From Pseudomonas fluorescens (lineage in GTDB: Bacteria > Pseudomonadota > Gammaproteobacteria > Pseudomonadales > Pseudomonadaceae): 64,000 bases of DNA. The DNA is taken from NCBI RefSeq assembly GCF_902497745.1, contig NZ_CABVHJ010000008.1, positions 78,929 through 142,928 of the forward strand, in the 5' to 3' direction. Shown one piece after another: positions 34,694 to 44,573 of this stretch (positions are counted from its first letter, which is position 1; each line of letters opens with the position of its first letter). The notes under the pieces are model-generated. The model did not search any database. It was not told the origin of the DNA and saw only the letters and a list, made by a program, of their open reading frames with translations. The translations under genes were made by a program, and so were the position numbers.

Positions 34694-36071
34694 ATGACCG
34701 TGCAGCCGTTCGTCAGCCCCGACCTGATTCGCCAGCGCTTCTCCAAAGCGATGTCCGACATGTACCGCGAAGAAGTGCCACTGTAGGGGGCTGATGGAGT
34801 TGGTGGGACAGACCAACCGCGAAGTGCTTGCACGTCAGCCGGACATCGCCCGGCAGCTCGACAGCACCGGTGAAATCCAACGGCTGGACATGGAGCGCCA
34901 TGGCGCCATTCGCGTCGGCACCGCCACCGAACTGGCCACCCTCGCCCGCCTGTTTGCGGTGATGGGCATGCAGCCGGTGGGTTATTACGACCTGACTCCG
35001 GCGGGCGTGCCGGTGCATTCGACGGCGTTTCGCGCTGTGCATGAGGAGGCCCTGCAAATCAGCCCGTTTCGGGTGTTTACGTCACTGTTGCGCCTCGAGT
35101 TGATTGAGGATGCGCAACTGCGCGCGTTTGCCGAATCGGTATTGGCCAAGCGTTCGATCTTTACCTCGGAGGCGTTGCGCCTGATCGCGCAAGCTGAAAA
35201 CGCAGGTGGACTAAATGAACGCGAGGCCGAGGCATTCGTCCTACAGGCACTGGAAACCTTTCGTTGGCATCACAGCGCTACGGTCACCGCCGCGCAGTAT
35301 CAGACATTGAGCGCCCAACACCGTTTGATCGCCGACGTGGTTGCATTCAAAGGTCCGCACATCAATCACCTGACGCCCCGCACGCTGGACATCGACCGCG
35401 TCCAGGAGCAAATGCCAGCCCATGGCATCACCCCGAAAGCGATCATCGAAGGCCCGCCGCGCCGGCAATGCCCGATCCTCTTGCGCCAAACCAGTTTCAA
35501 AGCGCTGGATGAGCCGATCGCCTTTACCGATCAGAACCAAACCCGTGGCAGTCACAGCGCGCGTTTCGGCGAAATCGAACAGCGCGGCGCGGCACTCACG
35601 CCCAAAGGCCGGGCGCTGTATGACCGCTTGCTGAATGCCGCACGCGATGAACTCGGTGACTTCCCCAACGAAGGCAATGCCGCACGCTACAACGCGCTGA
35701 TGGCTCAGCACTTTGGCGAATTTCCTGACAGTGTCGAGTGCATGCGAGAACAAGGGTTGGCGTACTTTCGCTATTTCGCTACGGAAAAAGGGCTAACGGC
35801 GGGAGGACTTGGGCAGTCGTCACTGGAGGACTTGTTGCGCGATGGTTATGTGAAAGCGGAACCGTTGGTGTACGAAGATTTCCTGCCGGTCAGTGCAGCG
35901 GGGATTTTTCAGTCGAACCTTGGCGACGCGGCGCAGGCGCATTATGGCGAGCATTCCAATCGGCAGGCTTTTGAGCAGGCGCTGGGGCGCGCGACTATTG
36001 ATGAGTTGGGGTTGTATGCTGCGACGCAGCAGCGTTCGATCGATGAGTGTCTGACACAACTTGCGCGTTGA
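34694..36071 (+). pseudogene. hglS: hglS/ydcJ-type 2-oxoadipate dioxygenase/decarboxylase, frameshifted
   Basis: The reading frame opens at ATG 34694 (MTVQPFVSPDLIRQRFSKAM.., preceded by AGGA) but meets TAG at 34784. The rest of the family sequence continues in another frame from about 34794 (MELVGQTNREVLA..) to 36071. The junction CTGTAGGGGGCTGATGGAG lacks two bases relative to the expected coding for VPLYGALMEL. The downstream 425 residues are otherwise intact DUF1338 (HglS/YdcJ), including FKGPHINHLTPRTLDID (metal-site histidines). HglS converts 2-oxoadipate to D-2-hydroxyglutarate in lysine breakdown. It is either a recent loss of function or a sequencing error in the G run. Confidence 0.82.
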
Positions 36072-36073
36072 AA

Positions 36074-36157
36074 AATCAAAAGATCGCAGCCTTCGGCAGC
36101 TCCTACAGGAAAAACACACTCCAAATGGAGCTGCCGAAGGCTGCGATCTTTTGATCT
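36074..36157. repeat. Inverted repeat, AATCAAAAGATCGCAGCC family
   Basis: AATCAAAAGATCGCAGCCTT and its inverse form a near-perfect 35-bp stem round a short centre. A second member lies at 51861-51946. It follows directly on the hglS stop and could act as a bidirectional terminator. Confidence 0.88.
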
Positions 36158-36205
36158 GAAAGCCTCGAGGCAGCCGCTTCAGCTGAATGAAGGCACCTGG
36201 CCATT

Positions 36206-36225
36206 GTGCGCAAGAAGTTGCGCAC
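36206..36225. promoter_or_regulatory. Palindrome GTGCGCAAGAAGTTGCGCAC
   Basis: Arms GTGCGCAA / TTGCGCAC enclose GAAG. It lies about 190 bp upstream of the putative sigma-54 promoter of hcp and repeats the unit found doubled at 36286-36331. This spacing suits an enhancer-binding site. Confidence 0.5.
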
Positions 36226-36285
36226 TTGTTTTGCAAAAAAGCCTGATAAAACCGCTGAGAGCTACGTCGCACAAGGCCTGCAGCC

Positions 36286-36331
36286 AAGTGCGCAAGAAGT
36301 TGCGCAGTACTGCGCAACTTCTTGCGCACTT
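36286..36331. promoter_or_regulatory. 46-bp perfect palindrome upstream of hcp
   Basis: Two copies of TGCGCAA-N4-TTGCGCA in inverted order, joined by GTAC, make a perfect 46-bp palindrome. Its near edge lies 83 bp upstream of the putative -24 element. Together with 36206-36225 it gives three copies of the same dyad before hcp. A cruciform or transposon origin is the alternative reading. Confidence 0.5.
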
Positions 36332-36412
36332 TTGCATTGGGCGAGCGCTTTTTTTCGCACAAGCGCCTGAAAAATCAGACAAACACCCCGGCCCGCATGG
36401 TCGCCACAATTG

Positions 36413-36429
36413 TTGGCACGCTCCTTGAT
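36413..36429 (+). promoter_or_regulatory. Putative sigma-54 promoter of hcp
   Basis: TTGGCACGCTCCTTGAT matches the RpoN consensus TGGCACG-N4-TTGC with correct GG-N10 spacing; only the final C of the -12 GC is A. It predicts a transcript start near 36440 and a leader of about 60 bases to the hcp ATG. Orphan hcp genes of Pseudomonas and Vibrio are known to use RpoN. Confidence 0.65.
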
Positions 36430-36499
36430 AACAGTCAGGCACCCACCGGGCGATTTCGCCTCCCGGGCACCTTAAATTATTCCGCAAGGAGAGCACCCC

Positions 36500-37015
36500 A
36501 TGGCAACACCAGCGTACATGTCGGTTACCGGCGAAAAACAAGGCCTGATCACTGCAGGCGCATTCACCGCTGACTCCGTAGGCAACACCTACCAGGAAGG
36601 CCACGAAGATCAGGTTATGGTTCAGGCTTTCAGCCACGACGTGATCATCCCGCGTGACCCGCAATCCGGTCAGCCAACCGGTCAGCGCGTTCACAAGCCA
36701 GTTGTGATCACCAAGGTCTACGACAAGGCTTCGCCTCTGCTGCAAGCCGCTCTGACCTCCGGCGAGCGCATGAGCGAAATCGTTATCCAGTGGTTCCGTA
36801 CTTCTGCTCAAGGCACCCAAGAGCACTACTACACCACCAAACTGGAAGACGCGATCATCGTCGCCATCAACAACAAAATGCACAACTGCCAGGATCCAGG
36901 CAACTCGCACTTCACCCACCTGGAAGAAGTGCAGTTCACCTACCGTAAAATCACCTGGACCCACGAAGTATCCGGTACTTCGGGTTCCGATGACTGGCGT
37001 GCTCCAGTCGTTTAA
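36500..37015 (+). CDS. hcp: Type VI secretion tube protein Hcp
   Basis: The 171-residue protein is a typical Hcp1-family ring subunit: MATPAYMSVTGEKQGLITAG, GHEDQVMVQAFSHDVIIPRD, HKPVVITKVYDKASPLL, and the C-terminal HLEEVQFTYRKITWTHE. It stacks into the T6SS tube and carries effectors. AAGGAG precedes the ATG. No T6SS structural cluster (tss genes) is in the window, so this is an orphan hcp-vgrG island that relies on machinery elsewhere. Confidence 0.96.
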   Translation: MATPAYMSVTGEKQGLITAGAFTADSVGNTYQEGHEDQVMVQAFSHDVIIPRDPQSGQPTGQRVHKPVVITKVYDKASPLLQAALTSGERMSEIVIQWFRTSAQGTQEHYYTTKLEDAIIVAINNKMHNCQDPGNSHFTHLEEVQFTYRKITWTHEVSGTSGSDDWRAPVV

Positions 37016-37145
37016 TTACGGCTGATCGTTACAAGCATCGGCCAGCTCTGCTGGTCGATGTTGTTTTCGCCCTCCAGAATTTCGCGTAAGTTGAGCCGTT
37101 TTGCGGTCGTCGACGCACGCCGCTGTACAGCACGAGGAACAAGGG

Positions 37146-39188
37146 ATGTTCGCGCCGGCCAATGAAACCCACTTTGCCCTGACCATCGAAGGTCTTTCTG
37201 CTGACTTTCAGGTATTCACCCTGCAAGGTCGCGAAGCCATCAGCCAGCCTTTTGTCTTCGAGGTGGAGCTGGTCAGTGAGCAGCCGTCGCTGGACCTCGA
37301 AACCCTGCTGCACAAACCGGCCTTCCTGCAACTGTCGCCCGACGGCAGCGGCATCCATGGCCAGATCTACCGCGCCGCGCAAGGCGATTCCGGCAAACGC
37401 CTGACCCGTTATTCGGTGACCCTGCGCCCGCAACTGTCGTACCTGGCGCACCGTATCAACCAGCGCATCTTTCAGAACCTCAGCGTGCCGAAAATCATCG
37501 GTATGGTCCTTGAAGAGCACGGCATTCAAAGCAACGCCTACGAATTCAAGACCGGTTCGATTTATCCCGAGCGCATCTACTGCGTGCAATACGATGAATC
37601 GGACCTGCATTTCATCCAGCGCCTGTGCGAGGAAGAAGGTATCCACTACCACTTCGAGCACACGGCGACGGCGCACAAACTGGTGTTCGGCGATGACCAG
37701 ACGGTGTTCCCGAAACTCAAGCCTGTGGCCTATCAGCAAGACTCCGGCATGGTCGCCAGCGACCCGGTGATCAAGCGCTTCGACCTGCGCCTGGAAACCC
37801 GTACCAGCCGCACCACCCGTCGCGATTACGACTTCGAAAAACCACGCCTCACCCTCGAAAGCGAAAACCGTGGTGACGCCCTGCCCGACCTCGAAGACTA
37901 CGACTACCCAGGTCGTTTCATCGACCGCGAGCGCGGCAAACACCTGGCCAAACGCGCCCTCGAACGTCATCGCAGCGATTTCAAACTGGCTGAAGGCAAG
38001 AGTGATCAACCGTTGTTGGTCAGCGGTCACTTCCTCGCCCTGACCGCGCACCCGAAAGCCAAATGGAACGACCTCTGGCTGCTCACCGAAGTCCACCACG
38101 AAGGCAAGCAACCGCAAGTCCTCGAAGAGTCGGTAACCAGCGACACCACCGCGCTGAAAGACGATTTCCACCAGGGCTATCGCAACCGCTTCCAAGCGAC
38201 CCCATGGGACGTGCCGAACCGCCCGCCCCTACGTCACCCGAAACCGCGCATTCTCGGCAGCCAGAGCGCCGTGGTCACCGGCCCGAAAGGTGAAGAGATT
38301 CACTGCGACGAATACGGCCGCGTCAAAGTCCAGTTCCACTGGGACCGCGAAGGCGAAGCCGACGACAAAACCAGCTGCTGGCTGCGCGTCTCCAGCGCCT
38401 GGGCCGGCGCCCAGTACGGCGGCATCGCCATCCCACGCATCGGCATGGAAGTGCTGGTCACCTTCCTTGAAGGCGACCCTGATCAACCGCTGATCAGCGG
38501 CTGCCTGTACCACAAGGAAAACACCGTCCCCTATCCACTGCCGGCCAACAAAACCCGCAGCACCTTCAAAACCCTCAGCTCGATGGGCGGTGGCGGCTAC
38601 AACGAACTGCGCATCGAAGACAAAAAAGGTCAGGAACAGATCTACCTGCACGCCCAGCGCGACTGGGACGAAAACATCGAGCACGACCAGAAAATCCGCG
38701 TCGGCAACGAACGCCACGACACCGTCGAGCAAAGCAGCTACACGGAATTCAAGGCCGAAGAACACCACACCGTCTACGCCGACCGCAAAGTCGAAACCCG
38801 CGCCAACGACCACCTGACCGTGGGCGTCAATCAGCACATCAAGATCGGCACCGGCCAGTTCATCGACGCCGGGCAAGAAATCCACCTCAGCAGCGGCATG
38901 AAAGTGGTGATGGAAGCCGGTAGTGAGCTGACCCTGATCGGCGGCGGCAGCTTTATCAAGATTGATGCTGGTGGCGTGACGATGAGTGGGCCGGTGATCA
39001 ACATGAATTCCGGGGGTAGTCCCGGCAGCGGCACCGGCGCCGCCCCGCTGATACCCGGCATCCTGAAACAGGCCGACGCCGACAAGGCCGGCCAGGTCCT
39101 GACCCCGGCCCAGATCAACACCCTCAAACGTAACGCGCCATTCTGCGAAGAATGCGAAAAATGCAAGGCAGGTGCCTGTGCCATCTGA
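37146..39188 (+). CDS. vgrG: Type VI secretion spike protein VgrG
   Basis: The ATG at 37146 gives 680 residues. The gp27-like part (about 1-380) includes FALTIEGLSADFQVFTLQGREAIS and RICE-like CEEEGIHYHFEH. The gp5 OB-fold and needle follow, with HCDEYGRVKVQFHWDREGE, SCWLRVSSAWAG, and GMEVLVTFLEGDPDQPLISG. The tail ends in a short cysteine-rich stretch (CEECEKCKAGAC) instead of a large effector domain. The DUF4123 gene overlaps its end, so its cargo is probably the Rhs protein delivered through that chaperone. Confidence 0.96.
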   Translation: MFAPANETHFALTIEGLSADFQVFTLQGREAISQPFVFEVELVSEQPSLDLETLLHKPAFLQLSPDGSGIHGQIYRAAQGDSGKRLTRYSVTLRPQLSYLAHRINQRIFQNLSVPKIIGMVLEEHGIQSNAYEFKTGSIYPERIYCVQYDESDLHFIQRLCEEEGIHYHFEHTATAHKLVFGDDQTVFPKLKPVAYQQDSGMVASDPVIKRFDLRLETRTSRTTRRDYDFEKPRLTLESENRGDALPDLEDYDYPGRFIDRERGKHLAKRALERHRSDFKLAEGKSDQPLLVSGHFLALTAHPKAKWNDLWLLTEVHHEGKQPQVLEESVTSDTTALKDDFHQGYRNRFQATPWDVPNRPPLRHPKPRILGSQSAVVTGPKGEEIHCDEYGRVKVQFHWDREGEADDKTSCWLRVSSAWAGAQYGGIAIPRIGMEVLVTFLEGDPDQPLISGCLYHKENTVPYPLPANKTRSTFKTLSSMGGGGYNELRIEDKKGQEQIYLHAQRDWDENIEHDQKIRVGNERHDTVEQSSYTEFKAEEHHTVYADRKVETRANDHLTVGVNQHIKIGTGQFIDAGQEIHLSSGMKVVMEAGSELTLIGGGSFIKIDAGGVTMSGPVINMNSGGSPGSGTGAAPLIPGILKQADADKAGQVLTPAQINTLKRNAPFCEECEKCKAGACAI

Positions 39189-39915
39189 TCGAATTACGCC
39201 CAAGGATTGGCTGGCGCAACAGCCGTTGCAGACTGGCGAGCGCTTGTATCTGGTGATCAGTGCGGCGAGTGATTCCGACGCGCTGAAAAACCTGTATCTC
39301 ACCGAACCCACCGCCCAGCTCATCCCGATCTGGGGCGGCACGCCCTACTCCACCTGGCAACCGGTGATGCCCTACGTCACCGAACTCAAAGCCAATTCCG
39401 CGTTCCTGCCGTGGATCGCTGAAACCGATGCCCTCGATTGGGGCTGGCTGGCGGTGTCGCGTTCCGAGCCGAATGAAGTGTTCGAACACCTGCGCAGTCT
39501 GACGCAGGTGAAGATGCCGGACGGGACCGAGGTGTTTTTCCGGTTTTGGGATGGACGGCATATCTATCCGATTCTGCATGGGTTGGGGGAGAAGGCTGGG
39601 GAAGTGCTGCCGATGTTTGAGCGGTATCTGATTAATGGGCAGTCGCTGGAGGTTGGGACGCGGGTTGTGCCGAAGGTGAAAGATTGGCCGTGGTGGGAGG
39701 TGCCGAAGGCGTTACTGGACGGCTTGGCCAAGGAAAATCCGACGACGCTGATCAGCAACTTGATGCAGTGGCTGGAAGAAGACCGACCAGACATTTATAC
39801 CGCCTGGCCCGAAAACAACCTGAAGCTGAAAATCAGCCGTTTCGTGCGCCGTCCGGACGCACCGAAAAACCTTAAAGAAGCACTGTTAAACCACCTGATT
39901 CTGGAGCAAGGCTGA
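39172..39915 (+). CDS. DUF4123 T6SS effector chaperone
   Basis: The 247-residue protein (GTG at 39172, possibly GTG 39178) matches DUF4123. The N-terminal lobe is RLYLVISAASDSDALKNLYL, and the core has WLAVSRSEPNEVFEHLRSLTQVKMPDG and VFFRFWDGRHIYPIL. DUF4123 (TEC/Tap) proteins load a cognate effector on VgrG. It overlaps vgrG by 17 bases and the rhs gene by one base (TGATG), which supports Rhs as its client. Confidence 0.92.
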   Translation: MPVPSDRITPKDWLAQQPLQTGERLYLVISAASDSDALKNLYLTEPTAQLIPIWGGTPYSTWQPVMPYVTELKANSAFLPWIAETDALDWGWLAVSRSEPNEVFEHLRSLTQVKMPDGTEVFFRFWDGRHIYPILHGLGEKAGEVLPMFERYLINGQSLEVGTRVVPKVKDWPWWEVPKALLDGLAKENPTTLISNLMQWLEEDRPDIYTAWPENNLKLKISRFVRRPDAPKNLKEALLNHLILEQG

Positions 39916-42900
39916 TGGATCGCGTTGCCTTTGTTGACAACCAACTGAACACCTTCAAGGACAGTCTGAAGCTGTATCAGGAACAAACCAAAACCTGGTA
40001 TGCGCGGGCTGCCGACAAGGCCAGTCGAGCCGCTGACTTGCCCTCCTTGCTGGGTATGGAGCGAGTGATCAAGGTTGGTGACACCAGCAAAGCGGTGAGC
40101 ATGACTGACGGTAATTTCACTTCGAACGTGGCTCAGTGCCCGCTCAAGGGACCGTTGCTGATCGAAAGTAAATTCGAGTCGGTTTATGACATTCCGGTAG
40201 GCGATATCGAAGTCGAAATTGTCGCCGTGGAAGGTGGTGCAGTCAGCAAGGTCAAACTCGACGCGCAAGGCAAAGCCGCCTGGACCGGTGGTATTCCCGG
40301 CAAGTTCTACGAGATTCGCGTTCATAACGAAGTGACGCCGGCGCAGATCGATGCGCTGTTCAGCTCCTACAGCGGCGTGACCGCTGACCTGGAAGGTTTT
40401 CTGCGTAAGGAATGGGCAGGTTTCAAACCGCAATGGTCGAACGTTTCCACCTCGGGCACTGCAATGGCGATTGGAACCGGCATTCTTGAAGGTGGCTGGG
40501 AGGCCATCAAGGGTGTGTGGGATGGCATCAACCAAGTGCTCGATATCCTGCAGGACCCCGGCAAGTTTGCGAAGGATCTTGGCGCGGGTGCGGATGAACT
40601 GATCAAAGTTGCCAAAAGCTCGCCGGACATCATGAAAAAGGCCATGTTGCTGGCCAGTGACGAAGCCGCGCTGTTCCTGCTGGTACGCAGCGCCGTGATC
40701 TGGCTGGCAGGCCTGCCGCCGATGAAGATGGCGGGCGACATCGCGAAAGCCACCACGGCAATGGTGGTCGGTATCGCCATCGACATCGTGATTGGCGTGG
40801 TACTCACCATTGCGGCTGAAGGCACGGGCGTTATCTACCTGATCGCCCGCTTGAAGAAATACGGTGAGCTTGTCCTCAACGCCGTCGTCGGTTTCGTGAA
40901 GTCGTTGTTCAAGATTATCAACGGCTTTATGGAATACGTCGCGAAATACACCGCTGTTGCGGCGCGGGGTGTGACGGCCAAGGTGAGAAACGGGATTTCC
41001 GAGTTGCGGTTTGATGGCAAGAAAAACGCGAAACTCGCGGACGGAAAAATAGCTGACGATGCTTCTAAGCAGGCGAAGACCCCGGCCGACAAAAGTGCAG
41101 AACCTGCCGCCGATACCTGCACTAATGGGTGCCCGGTTTCGATGGTGACCGGTGAAGAGCTGTTGACGCTGACCGACGGTCAACTCGACGGGCTACTGCC
41201 GTTTGAGTGGACGCGCCTCTACAGAACCAGTGCCGTGGAAATTGATTGCGGTCTGGGTTATGGCTGGAGCCATGCATTGGCTCATCGCATTGACATCAAT
41301 GGCGATGAAGTAATCTGGACCGACCACGAAAACCGCGCAACGCCGTTCCCGCTCCCGAGTGAACAACGTCCAGCGATCACCAACAGCCTTTCAAAAGCTG
41401 CCATTTTCCTCGGTGACGATCCATCGGAACTGATTCTCGCCCAAGCCGGCAAGCGTCCATCGTTCTACCACTTTCGCTTTAACAGCAAAGGCGCAACGCT
41501 GATCGCCATCAGCGACAGCTACGGTAATCGACTGCACGTTACACGCGACATCCACGGTCGCATCAAACGCCTCGACAACGGCGCCGGTCGCGCCCTGCTT
41601 CTACGTTACGACCGCAAACACATTGTCGCGGTCGACTATCAGCAGTTCCTGCCCGCGGACAATCTGGAAGACGCCTGGAATACGGTGCAGACGCTGGTCA
41701 CCTACTGCTATGACACCCAGCATCGTCTGATCGAGGCGAAGAACGCGGCCGGTGAAGCCGAACATTATCGCTACAACGAACAGCACGTCATTCTCGAGCG
41801 GCAACTGGCGGGCGGCGCTGCGTTCTACTGGGAGTGGGAGAACGAAGGCAAACTGTCTCGTTGCACACATCACTGGGCCAACTTCTCGCAGATGGAAGCG
41901 CACTACGCCTGGGATGAAAAAGGCAGCGTGACTGTCACCAACGCCGACGGCAGCGAAGAGGTGTACACCCACGATGATCAGGCGCGACTGATCAGCAAGA
42001 TCGACCCGGACGGTGCCGAGCATCTCAAGGCCTACAACGACAAAGGCCAATTGATCGCGGAAAAGGATCCGTTGGGTGCCGTCACCGAGTACCGCTACAA
42101 CGACAACGGCTTGATGACTGCCGTTATCCCGCCGGAAGACGAAGCCACAACGTACGAATACATCAACGGTTTCGTGAGTGATGTTCATCGCGGCAAAGCC
42201 AGTTGGAAGTACCAACGCAACCGACAGGGCGATATCACCCAACAAATCGACCCGGACGGTAACGCCACGCTATACAGCTACGACGGCCAGGGGCGTCTGC
42301 TGGAGATTCGCCACCCGGACGGCAGTCGCCATCAACTCGGCTGGAACAACCTCGGCCAGTTGCTGGAAGAACGCCTGCCCGATGGCGGCCAGCGCAAGTA
42401 TCGCTACGACGCGCTGGGTCGGCAGATCACCCGCCAAGAAGAGTCCGGCGCCATTACCCAATACCAGTGGGACGCAGCTAATCGCCTCGCTCAGGTCACG
42501 CTGCCGGGCGGCGCAACCCGTGCGTTTACCTATAACGCCTACGGTAATGTCACCGCTGAACGCGATGAACTCGGCCGCATCACTCGGTACGAATACGCCG
42601 ACAACCTGCATCTGGTCAGCCGCCGCATCAATCCCGACGGCAGCCAACTTCGCTATCGCTATGACAACTCACGTCTGCTGCTGACTGAAATCGAAAACGA
42701 GCGCGGCGAGCAATACCGCCTCGATTACTTCGCCAACGGCCTGATCCAGCAGGAAACCGGTTTCGACGGTCGTCGTACGGCTTACGAGTATGATCTCAAC
42801 GGTCAACTGCTGAAGAAAACCGAGTTCGGCGACGATGGCAGTGAACTGGTCACTGAGTATCAGCGCGACGCTGCTGGCCGGCTGCTGGTGAAAACCCTGG

Positions 42901-44573
42901 CCGATGGCGAAGAAATCCACTACAGCTACGACGCCCTCGGTCGCCTCGTAAACGTCGACGACGGTCATTGGCCGCTCGCCTATAAATACGACCTGCAAGA
43001 CCGCCTCATCGAAGAACACCAAGGTTGGGGCACCCTGCGCTACGAGTACGATAGCGTTGGTCAGCTCAAACACTGCCGCCTCCCCGACGGCAGCAAACTC
43101 GATTACCGTCACCAACCCGGCGGGCAACTCAGCAGCATCGACCTCAACGGCTCACGCCTGACCTCTCACCAGTTCAGTGCTGGGCGCGAACAAAAACGTC
43201 AGCAAGGTTTGCTGCTCAGCCAATACCAGTACGACGAACAAGGCCGTCTGCAAGCCCACACTGTTGGCCAGCGAGACAAGAGCCTGTTCCAGCGTCGTTA
43301 TAACTACGACGCCAATGGCAATCTCGCGGGTATCGATGACAGCCGTAAAGGCAACCGCAGCTATCACTACGACCCGCTCGACCGACTGATCAGCGTGCGC
43401 GGTGCTACTCCGGAAAGCTTCGCCCATGACCCGGCGGGCAACCTGCTAGGCCAAAGCAATGAAGGCACAGCAAACCTCGCCAACGTCAAAGGCAACCGCC
43501 TGCTGATGCAGGGTGACCGCCATTATGACTACGACACCTACGGCAATCTGATTCGCGAGCGTCGCGGCACAGGACAGAAACTCGTCACCGAGTATCGTTA
43601 CGACTGCCAGCACCGCTTGATCGGCGTTAGCCTCCCGGGTGGCAGTATTGCAACCTACAAGTACGATGCCTTCGGTCGACGTATAGAAAAAACCGTCGAC
43701 GGCCACATCACCGAATTCCTGTGGCAAGGCGAACGCCTGATTGCCGAAAGCGCCGAAAACCGCTACCGCAGCTACATCTACGAGCCGGGCAGCTTCCGGC
43801 CGTTGGCGATGCTCGATGGCGAAGGCCCACGTAAAGCCACGCCGTTCTATTACCAACTTGACCACCTCGGCACACCGCAGGAGCTCACCGACTACAGCGG
43901 TGAAATCATGTGGTCGGCGAAGTACCGAGCCTACGGTAATCTCGCCGAGCTGGACGTCAGCGAGATCGATAACCCGTTGCGGTTCCAGGGTCAGTATTTC
44001 GATGCGGAGACAGGGTTACATTACAACCGGCACCGCTACTACAATCCGGGAACTGGACGGTTTTTGACGCCGGATCCGATCAAGCTTGCAGGTGGTTTGA
44101 ATAGCTACCAGTACGTGCCTAACCCTACGGGGTGGGTGGATCCGCTGGGGTTGAATAGTGAGTGCCCAAAGAAAAAATCCAAATCTACGGGTAATGTCGG
44201 AAACCCTACAGAGAAAGCGAGAGTCAATGAAGGCGCACCTGCAGTACCTGCTCCCGCACCACGCGGAGAAAGCACGACTCGCGTCCGGCATTACACCAAC
44301 AGAAAGGGATCCACCGGCATCGAACGTGATGGAGCAATCCAAGCTCAGGATAACAATCGTGTCTACGTGGAACCTGCCAACAAAAAGCCATTGAGCCAAC
44401 TAGACGCTGAAGATAAGTATCAAATTGGCAGAGGACGTGGCAGAGACTACATTGAAACAGACGTGCCGGACTCTCAACTTGAATGGGTAAAAAACCCTAG
44501 ATACGGCACAATGGAGCTTACGATCAAAGGAAATGTGAAGCTAGAGAATCCAACATTCAACCGGCGGAAATGA
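39915..44573 (+). CDS. rhs: Rhs-family T6SS effector with C-terminal ADP-ribosyltransferase-like toxin
   Basis: The 1552-residue protein has no PAAR domain. Residues about 1-400 hold an N-terminal domain with hydrophobic helices at about 250-325. From DTCTNGCPVSMVTGEELL (about 395) to about 1410 is the Rhs/YD-repeat shell. The shell ends in LDHLGTPQELTD..RFLTPDPIKLAGG..PTGWVDPLGL. The variable tip (about 1412-1552) becomes AT-richer and holds RVRHYTNRKGSTGIERDGAI and KYQIGRGRGRDYIETD. This resembles HYD1-type toxin ADP-ribosyltransferases, with H, Y and a later E/D as candidate active-site residues. The tip call is by pattern only. The immunity gene overlaps the stop. Confidence 0.9.
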   Translation: MDRVAFVDNQLNTFKDSLKLYQEQTKTWYARAADKASRAADLPSLLGMERVIKVGDTSKAVSMTDGNFTSNVAQCPLKGPLLIESKFESVYDIPVGDIEVEIVAVEGGAVSKVKLDAQGKAAWTGGIPGKFYEIRVHNEVTPAQIDALFSSYSGVTADLEGFLRKEWAGFKPQWSNVSTSGTAMAIGTGILEGGWEAIKGVWDGINQVLDILQDPGKFAKDLGAGADELIKVAKSSPDIMKKAMLLASDEAALFLLVRSAVIWLAGLPPMKMAGDIAKATTAMVVGIAIDIVIGVVLTIAAEGTGVIYLIARLKKYGELVLNAVVGFVKSLFKIINGFMEYVAKYTAVAARGVTAKVRNGISELRFDGKKNAKLADGKIADDASKQAKTPADKSAEPAADTCTNGCPVSMVTGEELLTLTDGQLDGLLPFEWTRLYRTSAVEIDCGLGYGWSHALAHRIDINGDEVIWTDHENRATPFPLPSEQRPAITNSLSKAAIFLGDDPSELILAQAGKRPSFYHFRFNSKGATLIAISDSYGNRLHVTRDIHGRIKRLDNGAGRALLLRYDRKHIVAVDYQQFLPADNLEDAWNTVQTLVTYCYDTQHRLIEAKNAAGEAEHYRYNEQHVILERQLAGGAAFYWEWENEGKLSRCTHHWANFSQMEAHYAWDEKGSVTVTNADGSEEVYTHDDQARLISKIDPDGAEHLKAYNDKGQLIAEKDPLGAVTEYRYNDNGLMTAVIPPEDEATTYEYINGFVSDVHRGKASWKYQRNRQGDITQQIDPDGNATLYSYDGQGRLLEIRHPDGSRHQLGWNNLGQLLEERLPDGGQRKYRYDALGRQITRQEESGAITQYQWDAANRLAQVTLPGGATRAFTYNAYGNVTAERDELGRITRYEYADNLHLVSRRINPDGSQLRYRYDNSRLLLTEIENERGEQYRLDYFANGLIQQETGFDGRRTAYEYDLNGQLLKKTEFGDDGSELVTEYQRDAAGRLLVKTLADGEEIHYSYDALGRLVNVDDGHWPLAYKYDLQDRLIEEHQGWGTLRYEYDSVGQLKHCRLPDGSKLDYRHQPGGQLSSIDLNGSRLTSHQFSAGREQKRQQGLLLSQYQYDEQGRLQAHTVGQRDKSLFQRRYNYDANGNLAGIDDSRKGNRSYHYDPLDRLISVRGATPESFAHDPAGNLLGQSNEGTANLANVKGNRLLMQGDRHYDYDTYGNLIRERRGTGQKLVTEYRYDCQHRLIGVSLPGGSIATYKYDAFGRRIEKTVDGHITEFLWQGERLIAESAENRYRSYIYEPGSFRPLAMLDGEGPRKATPFYYQLDHLGTPQELTDYSGEIMWSAKYRAYGNLAELDVSEIDNPLRFQGQYFDAETGLHYNRHRYYNPGTGRFLTPDPIKLAGGLNSYQYVPNPTGWVDPLGLNSECPKKKSKSTGNVGNPTEKARVNEGAPAVPAPAPRGESTTRVRHYTNRKGSTGIERDGAIQAQDNNRVYVEPANKKPLSQLDAEDKYQIGRGRGRDYIETDVPDSQLEWVKNPRYGTMELTIKGNVKLENPTFNRRK

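Noticed and set aside
37029..38195. 388-residue open frame antisense to vgrG
   Set aside because: It mirrors a high-GC coding gene, has no family pattern, and the plus strand is a full VgrG. Similar long antisense frames over hglS, glcD and the Rhs gene were dropped for the same reason.
41100..44100. YD-repeat DNA of the Rhs shell as a repeat element
   Set aside because: The periodicity is that of the protein's beta-strand repeats with strong sequence divergence. It belongs to the gene.
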